Below, one piece after another: positions 34,163 to 45,000 of a DNA stretch of 64,000 bases (the stretch's first letter is position 1; the number at the start of each line of letters is the position of its first letter). The stretch comes from Prorocentrum cordatum (Eukaryota; Sar; Dinophyceae; Prorocentrales; Prorocentraceae): contig CAUYUJ010020680.1 of assembly GCA_963575745.1 (NCBI GenBank), positions 1 to 64,000 of the forward strand, given 5' to 3'. Made by a program: the position numbers and the translations under genes. The notes under the pieces were generated by a model. It did not search any database. It had not been told where the DNA came from and saw nothing but the letters and a program-made list of their open reading frames with translations.

Positions 34163-36124
34163 TTGGCAAAGAACAGACAATCGGAAGGCGTAGAAGTCCC
34201 AACAATCGAGACGTTCACCGCGCGATTAAATCGTGGCGATGTGCAGGATCCAACTGCTGGTGGAGCAGCTGCCTCTCAAGAAATTGAGCCCCTCGGCAGC
34301 CAGCCCAGCCGGACAGCCAGGTCAGTGTCGCGCCGCAACAAGCTTGCAGACGGATCGAGGGGCGTTGCGCCTCCGACTGGATCCGTGATTTCACAGCGTA
34401 TCGAGTTGAACCGTCCTGGTTTGAGTCCCAGTTCCGAGATGCCGTATTGGCTTGACCTCACTCTTTGGGGCGGGGTGACTAACCCGCTGAGGGGCCGGCT
34501 GGTTGCGCGGTGCCATTTGCGAGCACGACTCATGGGGCTATCAGGGAAAATGGCCGGGATAATATTCTCACCGGCGAACAAGATGCCCACAACGCTGCTG
34601 CCCAATCCCCCCCAGGAGTATTTCGCCCCATCGGGCGAAGCAAAGAGGCTGGATTGGGATGCGACCCATGAGATCACCCCGAAGTTGGCTGATCTAATTG
34701 CCGAACTGTGGGGGCAGCCCTACGAGAGCATGCCGGCGCATCAGCGATGGGGCAGAGTTTTCCTTATGGAGATCATTTCTTTTTTATGATAGAAGGTCTT
34801 CATGCCGCTTTTCCCAGCCAGGAAGCGAAGAATCTTGTGAAGGTTGGGGACTTTGACTCAGTCCAGAGGCGGGCCGATGCTGATGCGCTGGACTGCCATC
34901 AGGTCGGCGATTCAATCGTCAGACCTGTTGGAGGAGTGGGCGGAAGACCTCGGTCCGGGTGTTCGTCGCGAGGTGCGAAGCCGCTGCGGCGAGATCCACG
35001 GCGCGGCGTTCGTCGTCTCGGGTGGCGCCGACGACCCCGCGGCGAGAATCCGCCTTGGCTACGGGTCGTTTTGGCCATTTCGTTGTTGGCGCGGCCATTG
35101 GTTTCACATGCAGTATAGGCAGGGGCGTGGTGGCGGTCGGCTCAGCCGATCCGCCTGCCACGGCCCCCAGCGGCTCTGCCGCCGCGGGGGCCGACGTCGA
35201 GGCCCCTGGCGGCTCTGCCGCTTCGGGGGCCGATGCTAACGCCCCCGGCGGCTCTGCCGCTTTGGGGAATGGCGCCGAAGCTCCCAGTGGCTCCGCCGCT
35301 TCGGGGGTCGACGTGGACATGACATCAGGGCCCGCGGCTCCAATAACGCCTGATGATGTTGTTGGCATGGGCGAAGGTGCGCGTGCGCCCGCAACGCCTC
35401 CAGGACGCGCCCCGCAGACCGTGGGCACTGCGTGGGCGGGTTGGAGTCAAAAGATAATTCACAGGTCTAGCCCGCGCGGTCCGGCGCCCACCGCCTCGGC
35501 CGGGTCGGTCGCCGAGCCCCCGAGGGGCGCCGAGCTGATGGCGCCCCCCGCGGGGCGGGATGAGTGGAATCGGTCAGCGTGGGCGGACGGGCCCGCGAAC
35601 TTCGAGGGCAGCTACAGCGACGGAGGCTGCTGGAAGTCTTCGCGGGACTACGCCGACAGGGGCGACAACGGCCGCGTCGCCGGCCACTGGGTCCACGTCA
35701 ACCGTCGCTGGTCGATGACTGGAAGGTCCGAAACGTGGATGCGGTTCGACCTGCTGGAGTACAACGAACTCTTCACGGACGAGTCCTAGGGTGCCTCCAG
35801 GCGCGAAGAATGGAGGCCCAACCGTCCAGCCTGGACATATGGGCCAGGAGTTGTGCCAACGGGAGATTATGCGCCAGAACGGCAAGCCCGCGCGGCGCTG
35901 GAGGCGACTGCTGCCGCTTGCTTCTGCCGCCGCCACCGCCGGCGCCGAACGCGAGGCCGGCTGACAAAGGCAAGTGCAAGGGCAAGGGCCAGGGCTTTGA
36001 CAGGGGCAACGGGAAAGGCAAATACCACCGTAGACAACACCCCTATGAACAATCCCAGTGGAATTGGCAATCGGATCGCGACTGGAGCCATCAGCGACGG
36101 CGTGAAGATCGCTGGTGGGCATAA
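34163..36124 (+). pseudogene. putative decayed gag-like locus
   Basis: I cannot name this gene. Its pieces are a 208-codon frame (34163-34789), a frame about 34850-35150 with LLEEWAEDLGPGVRREV, a frame to 35789 with a Gly/Ser/Ala repeat and NRRWSMTGRSETWMRFDLLE, and a frame ending at 36124 rich in KGKG (KGKCKGKGQGFDRGNGKGK). A KG-rich basic tail is also seen in the two Copia-like gag proteins of this window, which is the reason for the guess. No protease or pol follows. Introns in a host gene are an alternative that I cannot exclude. Confidence 0.3.
35163..35319 (+). repeat. 39-bp coding-type minisatellite
   Basis: Four units reading like APGGSAASGADAN in the frame that runs to 35789. Confidence 0.75.
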
Positions 36125-36674
36125 ACTAATGCAGATGATCTGGTACGGCTTCGTCGTCACAAGGCCTGCGCCGCTCGGCTTCGCCGGCGCGATGTGCGTG
36201 AGGGCAGGTGAAGGATATTTTTATGATATGAGCTGACGTCTGAGCTGGCGCGTGAATATAGCTCGGGTGGGGTGCGTCGGGTTGCTTCCGCCCATCGCCC
36301 CTCGGCAACCTCGGTTGAGCTGTATCATTTCTTTTGGGGTTGGCTCCCGAGGATGTGCATATGTACAGGCCGAGTGGGCGTAGGCCGACGCGGGCCTACT
36401 CGCCCCACCGCGGGGGGGGGGTCAATATGCTCCTCTCCGCACCACCATCGCGCCACCTTTGCTGTTACTCCCTTTCGCACTGATTGGTCATCTGCAGCCA
36501 CTCTGATTCGAGAGGTATACGACATAGGAGCGAGCTGGCGCGCGCGCGCGCCGAGGGTCGCCCCCTCGTCGTCGTCGTCGTGTCATCAGCCGGCCGGCCT
36601 CCTCCCTACCAGATATTTCTCTTATCCGCTTCGCGGAATCTACCTTCCAAGCCAGGGCCTTGTTGAAGCCCCCT
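36125..36674. other. spacer, no gene seen
   Basis: No recognisable gene. Confidence 0.5.
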
Positions 36675-36798
36675 GAGCATTCCTCGCGTAACCTTCCCTT
36701 AGGGGATCAGGACACCATATCGGGAAACATTGCAGGGAGCACTCCTCGCGTAACCTTCCCTTAGGGGATCAGGACACCATATCGGCAAACATTGCAGG
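36675..36798 (+). repeat. 62-bp tandem duplication
   Basis: Two copies starting GAGCA(T/C)TCCTCGCGTAACC differ at about two positions. Confidence 0.9.
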
Positions 36799-38607
36799 GA
36801 TAGCTAATATCCAGGCAGATCAGAAGGTTCGAAAGTCCCCCGGCCTTCTGAAAAGTCTCCAAAGCTTTCCCCGAAAACGAACAACAACTTCTCAAAAGGC
36901 GCGAGGGTTTCTGAGAAATCGCGCCGCCTTCTGAGAAGGCCTTTTCCTTCTCATTTCCCCCCCGTCGCCCCCGCCGAGTCAGAGTCATTCCGGAGTCCAT
37001 CGGAGTCCCGCCCCCCGCCCCATCGGAGAGTCTCCCCTCGGAGCCCCGGCCCTGAGTGGGGCGCTCTTTGAGAGTTTTTTCTCGTCGGCTGCGTGTGGAG
37101 GCTTTGCCCTACAATGTGAGTGCAAAGTCGCGGCAGCAGCTCGCCGCTGGCGCCGGCGCGTCCAGCAAGGGCGGAGGGAAAAGGGCAATGGATGGGGAGG
37201 CAGGGATGGAAGAGAGGAGGGACCAGGGACGACCCCAGAGGGCAGAAGAGCCTGAAGCGAAAACCGCAAGGACAAATATGAAAACGCATATACAGGTAAG
37301 GAACGCGCTCGGCTGTTCAGCGCGGGCCGCGTGTAAGTTCACAGCTGTAAATCTGGAGGTGCAGTTAATGCGAACTTACGGACGAATACGCAAGGCGAAG
37401 CGAACCGTGAAGCGACTTAACCACGAGTGGTATTCCTCCCGTCGTGAACTTCTTCCGCCGTAGGCTGACCCGTACAGGCATGAGTGTGTGATACTTGCCC
37501 TCTTGCGAAACTGGAGCGAAAGAGGAGGCGAGGGAAAAGGGACACATTTTGCACATAACTGAGGTCGCAGTGTGCGTGTGTGTGTGTGATGGCCGGGGGA
37601 TGGTTGGACACGTCACCTGCGCAGAGGAGTGTTCGGAGGCATGGCAGTCGCCCGTTGATCCCCAGGAGTGAAGCCTGGGCGCGCGTGCGGCTTGATCGCC
37701 TTCGGAGCTGGGGTATGTGTAGGACGCGGCCGCGCCTTTCTAGCATCCCTCGTAATTTTACTGAAGAAGCCTGGCGGCATAGCACCGTTCACTCATGTCA
37801 TGGCTTGCTCGGTGCACGTCGACTCGGGCACCTTCGCATACAGTTGACTCGGGCGGCAGGGAAGGATACGTCGCAAGGTGTGGCGATCCAGCGATGCATT
37901 CGGTGCCATTTCGTCCGAGAGGGTCGGGTCGGATGTCCATGATGCTTCAACGCTGGCCCGTCTTGGCAGTATGTTGAGGCTGTCTTGTTCCACCCGTGGC
38001 CAATGGCCCCTGTTAGACTGTCCCTTGGCGATGGCAGGGCCGTCTTCGGTTTCTTTAGATAGCCGCAAAGGGCTTCCTGGGTGACGTCTGGAGTTGCCTC
38101 GAGGACTGCCGGGCCAATCTTTGTGCCACACAGGGAACGCACCATTTCAGTCTTCGAGTCGTGTTGGGCCATCTTGGCGTGGTATTCGGGCAGTTCTTGT
38201 TGACAGTCTTGAGGCAATTGTGGACTGCGAGCGTTCAGCGCGGCACGGTCAGGCTGGAGAGCCCAAAGGGATTACCCCCGGCCGTAGAGCGCTTGGCTGT
38301 GCATAGAAGCGTCGTGTGCGAACTACTCTTGCTCGACACGTGAACGATCTGTACTTGAATTGAGTTGCTGGGCCGTAAGAACAGCAGGAGGAGGACCCCA
38401 CTGGTGCTGGAAGTTAGGTGACAGCCGAATTTGAGCGGCACGCTCGAATATTAGAGCGTTTGGCTTGAACATCTGAGTACTCCTGCGTAGCCCCACGTGC
38501 CTGTCCCAAAACGATGCCCAGGGGAGCTGTAGGGAGGAGGGACGTAGATAAGCACACAATGAAGCAAGGCGGCAACAATTGTGAACGTAGAGACCTCTGT
38601 GATCCTC
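36799..38607. other. spacer, no gene seen
   Basis: Several frames of 100-170 codons occur on both strands without known domains. A (GT)n run lies near 37570-37590. Confidence 0.45.
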
Positions 38608-39010
38608 TGGTAGGCCTCCTGGAACTCTCTTGGAGCACTCTTGGAGACCTTTCTTAGAGATATCTTGGGAGGACATCGACAAGACGGGGGCGGCATCATT
38701 AAGAGCACCCCGTCGGATCCCGAGCAGTAGCCTCTTCGGTCCCTCTTTGGATGTTCTTGGGGCGCTGCTCTCGAGGCCATCTGGGGACATCTTATGGGCC
38801 CTTGGAGCTCTCTCGGGTGATCTTGGAACCACCTTGAGGCCTCAGGAGCCTCCTGGAGCCCTCTTCGGGCGGTCTTGGGGATCCTTGGAGGCGTGCCATG
38901 GGCCATCTTGAATTATCTTGGGCTATCTAGTGCCATCGTGGAGGGCCATCTTGGGATATCTAGGACAGTCTTGGAGACATCTTGGGCCATCTCGGACGCT
39001 GCTATGGATC
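38608..39010 (+). repeat. CTTGGGGCC-type quasi-periodic array
   Basis: Degenerate blocks such as CATCTTGGGCCATCTCGG. Same class as array A. Confidence 0.75.
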
Positions 39011-39513
39011 GTGGGGGGCCCATCCAAACCCAGGTGGGGGGCATGGGGAGGGTTCAAGCTATCCCCCCGAAGGACTCTGCCGTCTCGCTCACTTCCACAC
39101 GCCCTCCCAACACATGGGCAGCACTCAAGCGGAAGGCCCCAATCCCAATGGGTTCATGAGGTGGGATCCCCCCTCCAGCGAAGCGCCAAGCATCCAGTGA
39201 GAACGGTGGCTGCCCCTGGGAGCGCGAAGCACTGGCACCGATTGACAAAGCGTGCTTTCCTCGGCATCGCGCGCCTACGCATGACCTTCAGGAACCGATG
39301 ATTTTCGGGATGGGTGTCCGCCAGCAGAACAACACTTAATAGCACGACAGGTCCCAGCTGTAGGATGAGCAACAGCACGACGGAGCGGAATAATCCGACG
39401 CTTGAGAACACGGCGGAGCCATTCCCGCGTCGCTGGTATGGTTGTCCTGATGGTTGTCCCGATGGTGGTCGCGATGGCTGTCCCGACAGACAGATCGATA
39501 GGTACATCGATAC

Positions 39514-39544
<31 letters not shown>

Positions 39545-39699
39545 TTCACACATACATTTATGTATCTATGAATACTTAGATAGATAGATAGTGATATCGG
39601 TAGACAGACAGTGAGAGGAACACGGCCTGGACGCAAACCAATAATGATGCCCCGATGTTTTTTCCTGTATTGAATTATGCGTCTAGTTCAATCAAGAAA
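39011..39699. other. spacer with TA and TAGA microsatellites
   Basis: (TA)n at about 39516-39543 and TAGA units at 39577-39591. No gene recognised. Confidence 0.6.
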
Positions 39700-40120
39700 A
39701 TTGTGTTCACAGTGCACACAGCAGCGAGTATGCCGGCCCCCCGCCGTCCTTATTAAATACTGCAAAGTGGTCGCGGGGTGCTCGCGCATGATCAAGATGT
39801 TGGTGCAAAGTGCATTTTCTAATATCACTTTTGTAAGGGATGGTGCGGGGGTGCTAGGTTTGCGCACAGCAGGCAATATGCCGGCTCCCCCGCCGTGCCT
39901 GTCAAACACAAACCGCACATTGATCGCGGGGTTGCCGCGCATGATCCAGATTTTGTTGCAACGTGCATTTTGTCTTGTTTCTGTTGAAGGGGTGCTGTGG
40001 TGTGTGGGCATTGCGCGCAGCAGGCAATATGTCAGCATCCCTGCCGTCCCGGTCAAACACCAATTCGAAGTGATCGCAGGGCGTCCATGCATGATCCAGA
40101 TAATGGTACAAAGTTATGGT
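39700..40120 (+). repeat. three diverged tandem copies of about 150 bp
   Basis: Motifs CAGCAGGCAATATGCCGGC, TCGCGGGGT and GCGCATGATCCAGAT recur near 39718, 39870 and 40018 with about 75 percent identity. Confidence 0.75.
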
Positions 40121-40285
40121 TTTGTTTTCTACTAGGGATCGTGTGGGGGGTGGGGTGGGGTCGGCGGTGTCTCGGTTCTGTCGCCGTCCGCGTGGGGGGT
40201 AGGGTGTTCACTGATGAAGAAAAGTGACGACACCCTTCCAGAAGGCGAAGAACTGGGTTGGGAGATGAAGCGCTCTAAGCGACCT

Positions 40286-40286
40286 G

Positions 40287-40319
<33 letters not shown>

Positions 40320-40326
40320 ATATATG
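40286..40326 (+). repeat. TATC microsatellite
   Basis: About ten TATC units ending in TATATA. Confidence 0.95.
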
Positions 40327-40500
40327 TGTATATAATAATGATATATGTGCAAAGGGCCTTGTGGGATCTATAGTTGTGTGCGTACGTGAGCCTTTGGGCG
40401 TGTGTTGTGAGCCTGTAGCTGACGAGCCGCGCGCCCGAAGGGCAGACGGATCCTGCCTCGTGGCTCGTTGGGTGCACCTCTCTCAGGGATGGCCGAGTGC

Positions 40501-40709
40501 GGTAGGTTCATGCGGCGTTGGCGCGCCGGCGACGCCGGCGAAGGCATTCAAGGTTGAGTTCTGCGACGCGGAAGCACCGAGGGACACGGTGACACCATTG
40601 GACCCGACGGAATTCAATTTTGAAAGATCGGGGCCGCGATCGATTCAAGGTGGAACGATCGACGCGGTGTCACAAACCTTTGCGCGCGCCGACGCCGTAC
40701 GAACCTACA
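40501..40709. mobile_element. fold-back element (relative of 27699-27900)
   Basis: The outer arms GGTAGGTTCATGCGGCGTTG and GACGCCGTACGAACCTAC are inverted repeats. Inside are ATTCAAGGTTGA and ATTCAAGGTGGAACGATCGA. It shares its outer arms and core with the 27.7-kb copy. Confidence 0.75.
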
Positions 40710-41014
40710 GCGGCTGTTCTGTCTTCTGTCTTGCGTCCGTTCTTCCCGCTTGTGTTCAATGGTTGCAAAGGTTTCGCAGCCAGTTCCGCCGATCATGAAA
40801 ATAGATCAGCATGGGGCCTGTTGAAATCCCCAGGGGGCCCCAGTGCGCCCTCTTGCTTCGAGGCGGCCCCGAGGTACGAAGGCATCTGAAGGGGGTCGTC
40901 TTGCGGCCCTCGGCAGGCTTCCCGAAGATACCATGAGGCTTTGAATGATTGAGGGCGCCTCCAGCGAGTCACCGCCGCCCCCTACCTTTCTGCAAACGCC
41001 GATGTGTTAGGGGC

Positions 41015-41435
41015 CATCTGGGGCGGTGTTGGAGCCATCTAGGGCCATCTAGGGCCATCTTGGGCCGTCTTGTCAGTCTTAAGGGTTATCTTGGACCGTC
41101 TTCTGTGTTGGGCCATTGTCGCCGACTTGGAGGCCATCTCGGCCGTTTTGGAGGCCATGCTTGACTGGCCTGGTTCCATCTTGCGCCCCTCTTTTGGGCC
41201 TCTTGGGCAATCGTGGGGCCTCAGAGGCTGTCAGGATCCATCGAGGGCGAAAACGACGAAATCATTGAGCAACAAAAAGAACATATATGCTTTTTGCCCT
41301 TTGGCGTCCTCTTAAGGCTTCCCTTGGATGCCTCTCAGGGCGTCTTGATGACCTCTTGGGTCGTCTTGGGGCCATCTTGACCGTTTTGGAGGCTTCTTGG
41401 GCCGGATTTGAGGCCGTCATGGAGGCAGTTTTGGG
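41015..41435 (+). repeat. CTTGGGGCC-type quasi-periodic array
   Basis: Blocks of GGGCCATCTTGG type, interrupted near 41240-41300. It ends about 100 bases before the copia element. Confidence 0.7.
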
Positions 41436-41536
41436 CCATCTGTGTAATTTTGAGAACCGGTTGATTTGTCAACCGTTTTTCAGGGTTTGCCGCATGTTTG
41501 CGGCGAGGCCTTTGGGAATCGTTTTGAAAGGCCAGC

Positions 41537-41695
41537 TGCTAGGAAGTTTGTAGTTTCACATAGATATATGATTATATAAAATATAATCTAGACTGTCCTG
41601 GAGGATCCAGGAAATCCTGCAGCCCTTTGTTGCTCGAGGAAAAGAGCGACCCTCACCTCCCCCCTTTCTCCGCGAGGGGGGTGGGTGCGCGTGCA
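41537..41695 (+). repeat. 5' LTR
   Basis: 159 bases, TGCTAGGAAG to CGCGTGCA. It contains an AT-rich stretch (TATATGATTATATAAAATAT) that could hold promoter and polyadenylation signals, then a CTCGAGG / CCTTTGTTG region. Confidence 0.95.
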
Positions 41696-41707
41696 TGGTA
41701 GCGGAGC
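41696..41707 (+). promoter_or_regulatory. primer-binding site
   Basis: TGGTAGCGGAGC lies directly after the LTR. It resembles the plant copia PBS TGGTATCAGAGC, which pairs with the 3' end of initiator tRNA-Met. The same 12-mer occurs at 51768 in the other large element. Confidence 0.85.
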
Positions 41708-42068
41708 TCGCTTGAGGATCGCGGGCCGCTCCGCACCCCGGCGAGCTCAAGGAGCCCCTCAGCAGCTGGCGGGCCGATCCACGCGAGCGCCGAGAGGACC
41801 CCTTGCTAGTCAGAGCTGCGGTCAGACCCGCGCTCTGACAGTGGAGGCCAAGCAGCCACGGAGAAGGCCAAGAAGCCGAACAAGCGAGGAGGCAGGTCGG
41901 CGGACACGCGTCAGCACCGCGAGCTCCGAGGGACCGCCTTTAGGAAGCTCAAGGCGTGCGGCAGCAGAGCGCAGCTCACGCAGGAGGAGCGAGCAGCGGT
42001 GACGAGGCAGCTGAGAAGCGACATCGAGAGGATAGGGAAGCGTGTCAGCGACGTGCTAGACTATCAAG

Positions 42069-45000
42069 ATGGAGCAGCAGCTGCAGCAACTGGTCGATCA
42101 AGTTCAGAGGCTGACGACGGAGAGTCAGAACATGAGACAGGAACTTCAGAACAGAGACGTGACGATCGCAGAGATGCGAGGTCAGCTTCAAGCTCAGCAA
42201 CAGGCTCAGCAGCAGCGGGTAGCCCCGCGCGGCGAGATGATGGATCCGAAGATTCTTCACAAGGTGAAGCCGTTCGACGGCCACAGGGCGAGTTGGAAGA
42301 CGTTCAGTTTCCAGTACAGAGCGTACCTGATCGCCCAGGATCGAAGGTACCGAGATCTTCTGGAAAGGTGCGAGGACGGAGCCCAGGAGGTGGACAACGT
42401 CAACCTGGACGCGCAGGAGGAAGAGCTAAGCACGCAGTTGTACTACGGCCTGGTCCTGGCGATGCCCGAGGACTCAGTAGGCGAGCTGATCGTGAGGAAC
42501 AGCCCAGTAGGAGAAGGAGCCGAGTGTTGGAGGAAACTTCAGAAGGAGTACAACCCGAGCGAGGCAGGAAACGTGCTGGCGATGTGGACCAAGCTCACGG
42601 ACACGAAGTTCGACGCCAAAGAAGACGTGATGGTGAGCATCAGCAAGCTGGACGAGGACATGACAAGGTACCAGAAGATGGCAGGAGAACCAGTCTCGGA
42701 CCTGATCAAGCGAGGCATCCTTACAAAGGCGCTGAAGGATCACGACGAGCTGCAGAAGCACGTGTTTCGGAACAGCAGTCGGCTAAGTACGTACGAGCTC
42801 CTGAGAGCCGAGGTGGTGTCGGCGTTGATGGCAGAGCGAGCGGTTCAGGACGACCCGATGGAGATAGGCGCGCTGAAGGGCGGAAAGAGACCGTGGAAAG
42901 GCCGCGGCAAAGGGAAAGACGGCAAGGGCAAGGAGAGGCCACCGAATCCCGACGCCGAGATCGAGTGCCACTACTGTCACAAGAAGGGCCACCGCAGCGC
43001 AAACTGCCGAAAGCGGATCGCCGACGAGAAGAATACATCCGAGAAGGACAAGAAGGACAAGAAGCAGCTCCGAAAAGAGAAGGGAAAAGAAAAGAAGAAG
43101 ATCGGGGCAGCGGCAGTCAGGGAGCTCGAAAGGTTACGACAGGCAGGAGTGGGCACAGGAACAAGTTCGACAGCACCTACACAACAGATGTTGGGAAGTC
43201 AAGGAAGCGCCGACAGCGCGATGACTCAGCAGGTGCTGCGCCCAGTCAACTGCGCGCTGCAAGCGAAGATGATTCTGGCCCTGAGGGCAGAGGTCTCAAG
43301 AAGCGCAGCCACACGATCGACTGGAAGTACTGCTTGCCTAGCTACCACCAATATGTCTGCTGCTCTTGCAAGAAGACCTTTGAAGGATGGCGATGGCACT
43401 TCGATCAGTGGAAGCTGGACTACTGTGCCGCGTGTGCCGAGTACTGCCTGGACAACTGGTTCAAGGACGAGGAAGAGCCAGACGACAACGAGAAGCCAAG
43501 ACCAAAGAAGCACAAGAAAGACTATCAGTAAGTGCTGCGATGTGCCAGCTGCGGTGAGCCCCGCGCTGGCCGGCCCCAGGCATGTCACCGTCGCTGGTCT
43601 TCGGCCCGTGGATGAAGATCAGAGCCCTGCAGATGACCGATTGCGGTTAGCCCCGCTTCGGAATGCGATCATGCTCGACTCAGGTGCGCAGATCAGTGCG
43701 ATACCGAGATCACAGGTGACCAAGCATAACTACACGCCGACGGACAGCAACGTTGTCGGCTTGAAGGGCATAGGAGGCGAGGAGATCGAGAGGTACGGCC
43801 ACGTGGAGCTGAACCTATCCCGAGGAGGAGAGGTTATTCAAGTCGGTGCAGAGGTTGCCGATGTGGAGTACCCAGTTGTGGCTACAGATGCTGTAGTACA
43901 ACGTGGTCAGAGTGTTCTTCATAGCCCTGCAGGTCACTGGATCATCAACGGTACCGTCGAGCCACCTGACGGAGCTGAGTTCGTACCTCTACGGCGTCAC
44001 CAAGGCAACTACTACTTAGAGTACGATCACATCATCGACGGCCAGACTCAACCAGAAGCTTCAAAGGTAGCTGCGGTCCGAAAGACGCTACCGAGGAAGG
44101 TACCAGCTGAACAGGAAGCTGGATCTTTGCCGAAGGTTCTAGGTCCTGAAGCTGATGAGACCACAACTGTGCCAACGAGAGTGTTGAAGACTCCTCACCA
44201 ACCTAGTGCTGCGGAGAGAGCCGCGCACGAAGGGCATCATCTACCTTTTCGGCCTTGGTGTCCCATCTGCGTGCAGGCTCGAGCAGACGATGACCCACAC
44301 CACGCTCAGGAACCAGCTGATGAGAACAAGATCCCGAAGGTCATGTTCGACATCTTTTACGTAGGGACGGAACAGCTGGCTGCGAAGTACAAGCTTAAAG
44401 GAGGTTACTTCAGCATCAGGGAGAAGATGTCGGTCACGAAGGCCGAGCTAGACCAAGCGGTCTCTGTCTTGAATGTTATCGACTGTAAGATCTTGGCTCA
44501 GGCGACGTTGTACGCGAACAAGGAGACGGATGACTACAAGGTGTCCTTCCTGCTAGGCGTGCTGGAAGCTTGGGGCCACACAACAGTCATACTTCAGACA
44601 GACCAGGAGCCTGCCACCATGGCTCTGGCGCAGGCAGTTCGAGATCGCAGATCACACTCAATCTTGGTGCGGGGAGCACCGCCCTTTTCCAAGCAAAGTG
44701 CAGGCTACGCTGAAGGAGCTAACAAGCTAGCAGCTGGTCTACTTCGAGCCTACAAGCTGAAGCTGGAGCACAAGCTGGGCTGTGAGATCAAGATGACGGA
44801 TCCGATCGTGCCATGGCTTGTGAACTCAGTGGGGTGGATGATTACCAGATTCCAGCCTCGCAGTCACGGAGGTTCCTCCTACAAGATGCTCTACGGCAAA
44901 GAGTACAACGGCGAGATTGCGGAGATGGGTGAGCAGGTCTGGTATCGGATCTCAGCCAGAGTTGCCGCGGGACGTGGCAAATGGGAAGCCCGCTTCGCAA

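Noticed and set aside
37056-37463. 135-codon basic frame
   Set aside because: No motif or repeat supports coding; composition alone explains it.
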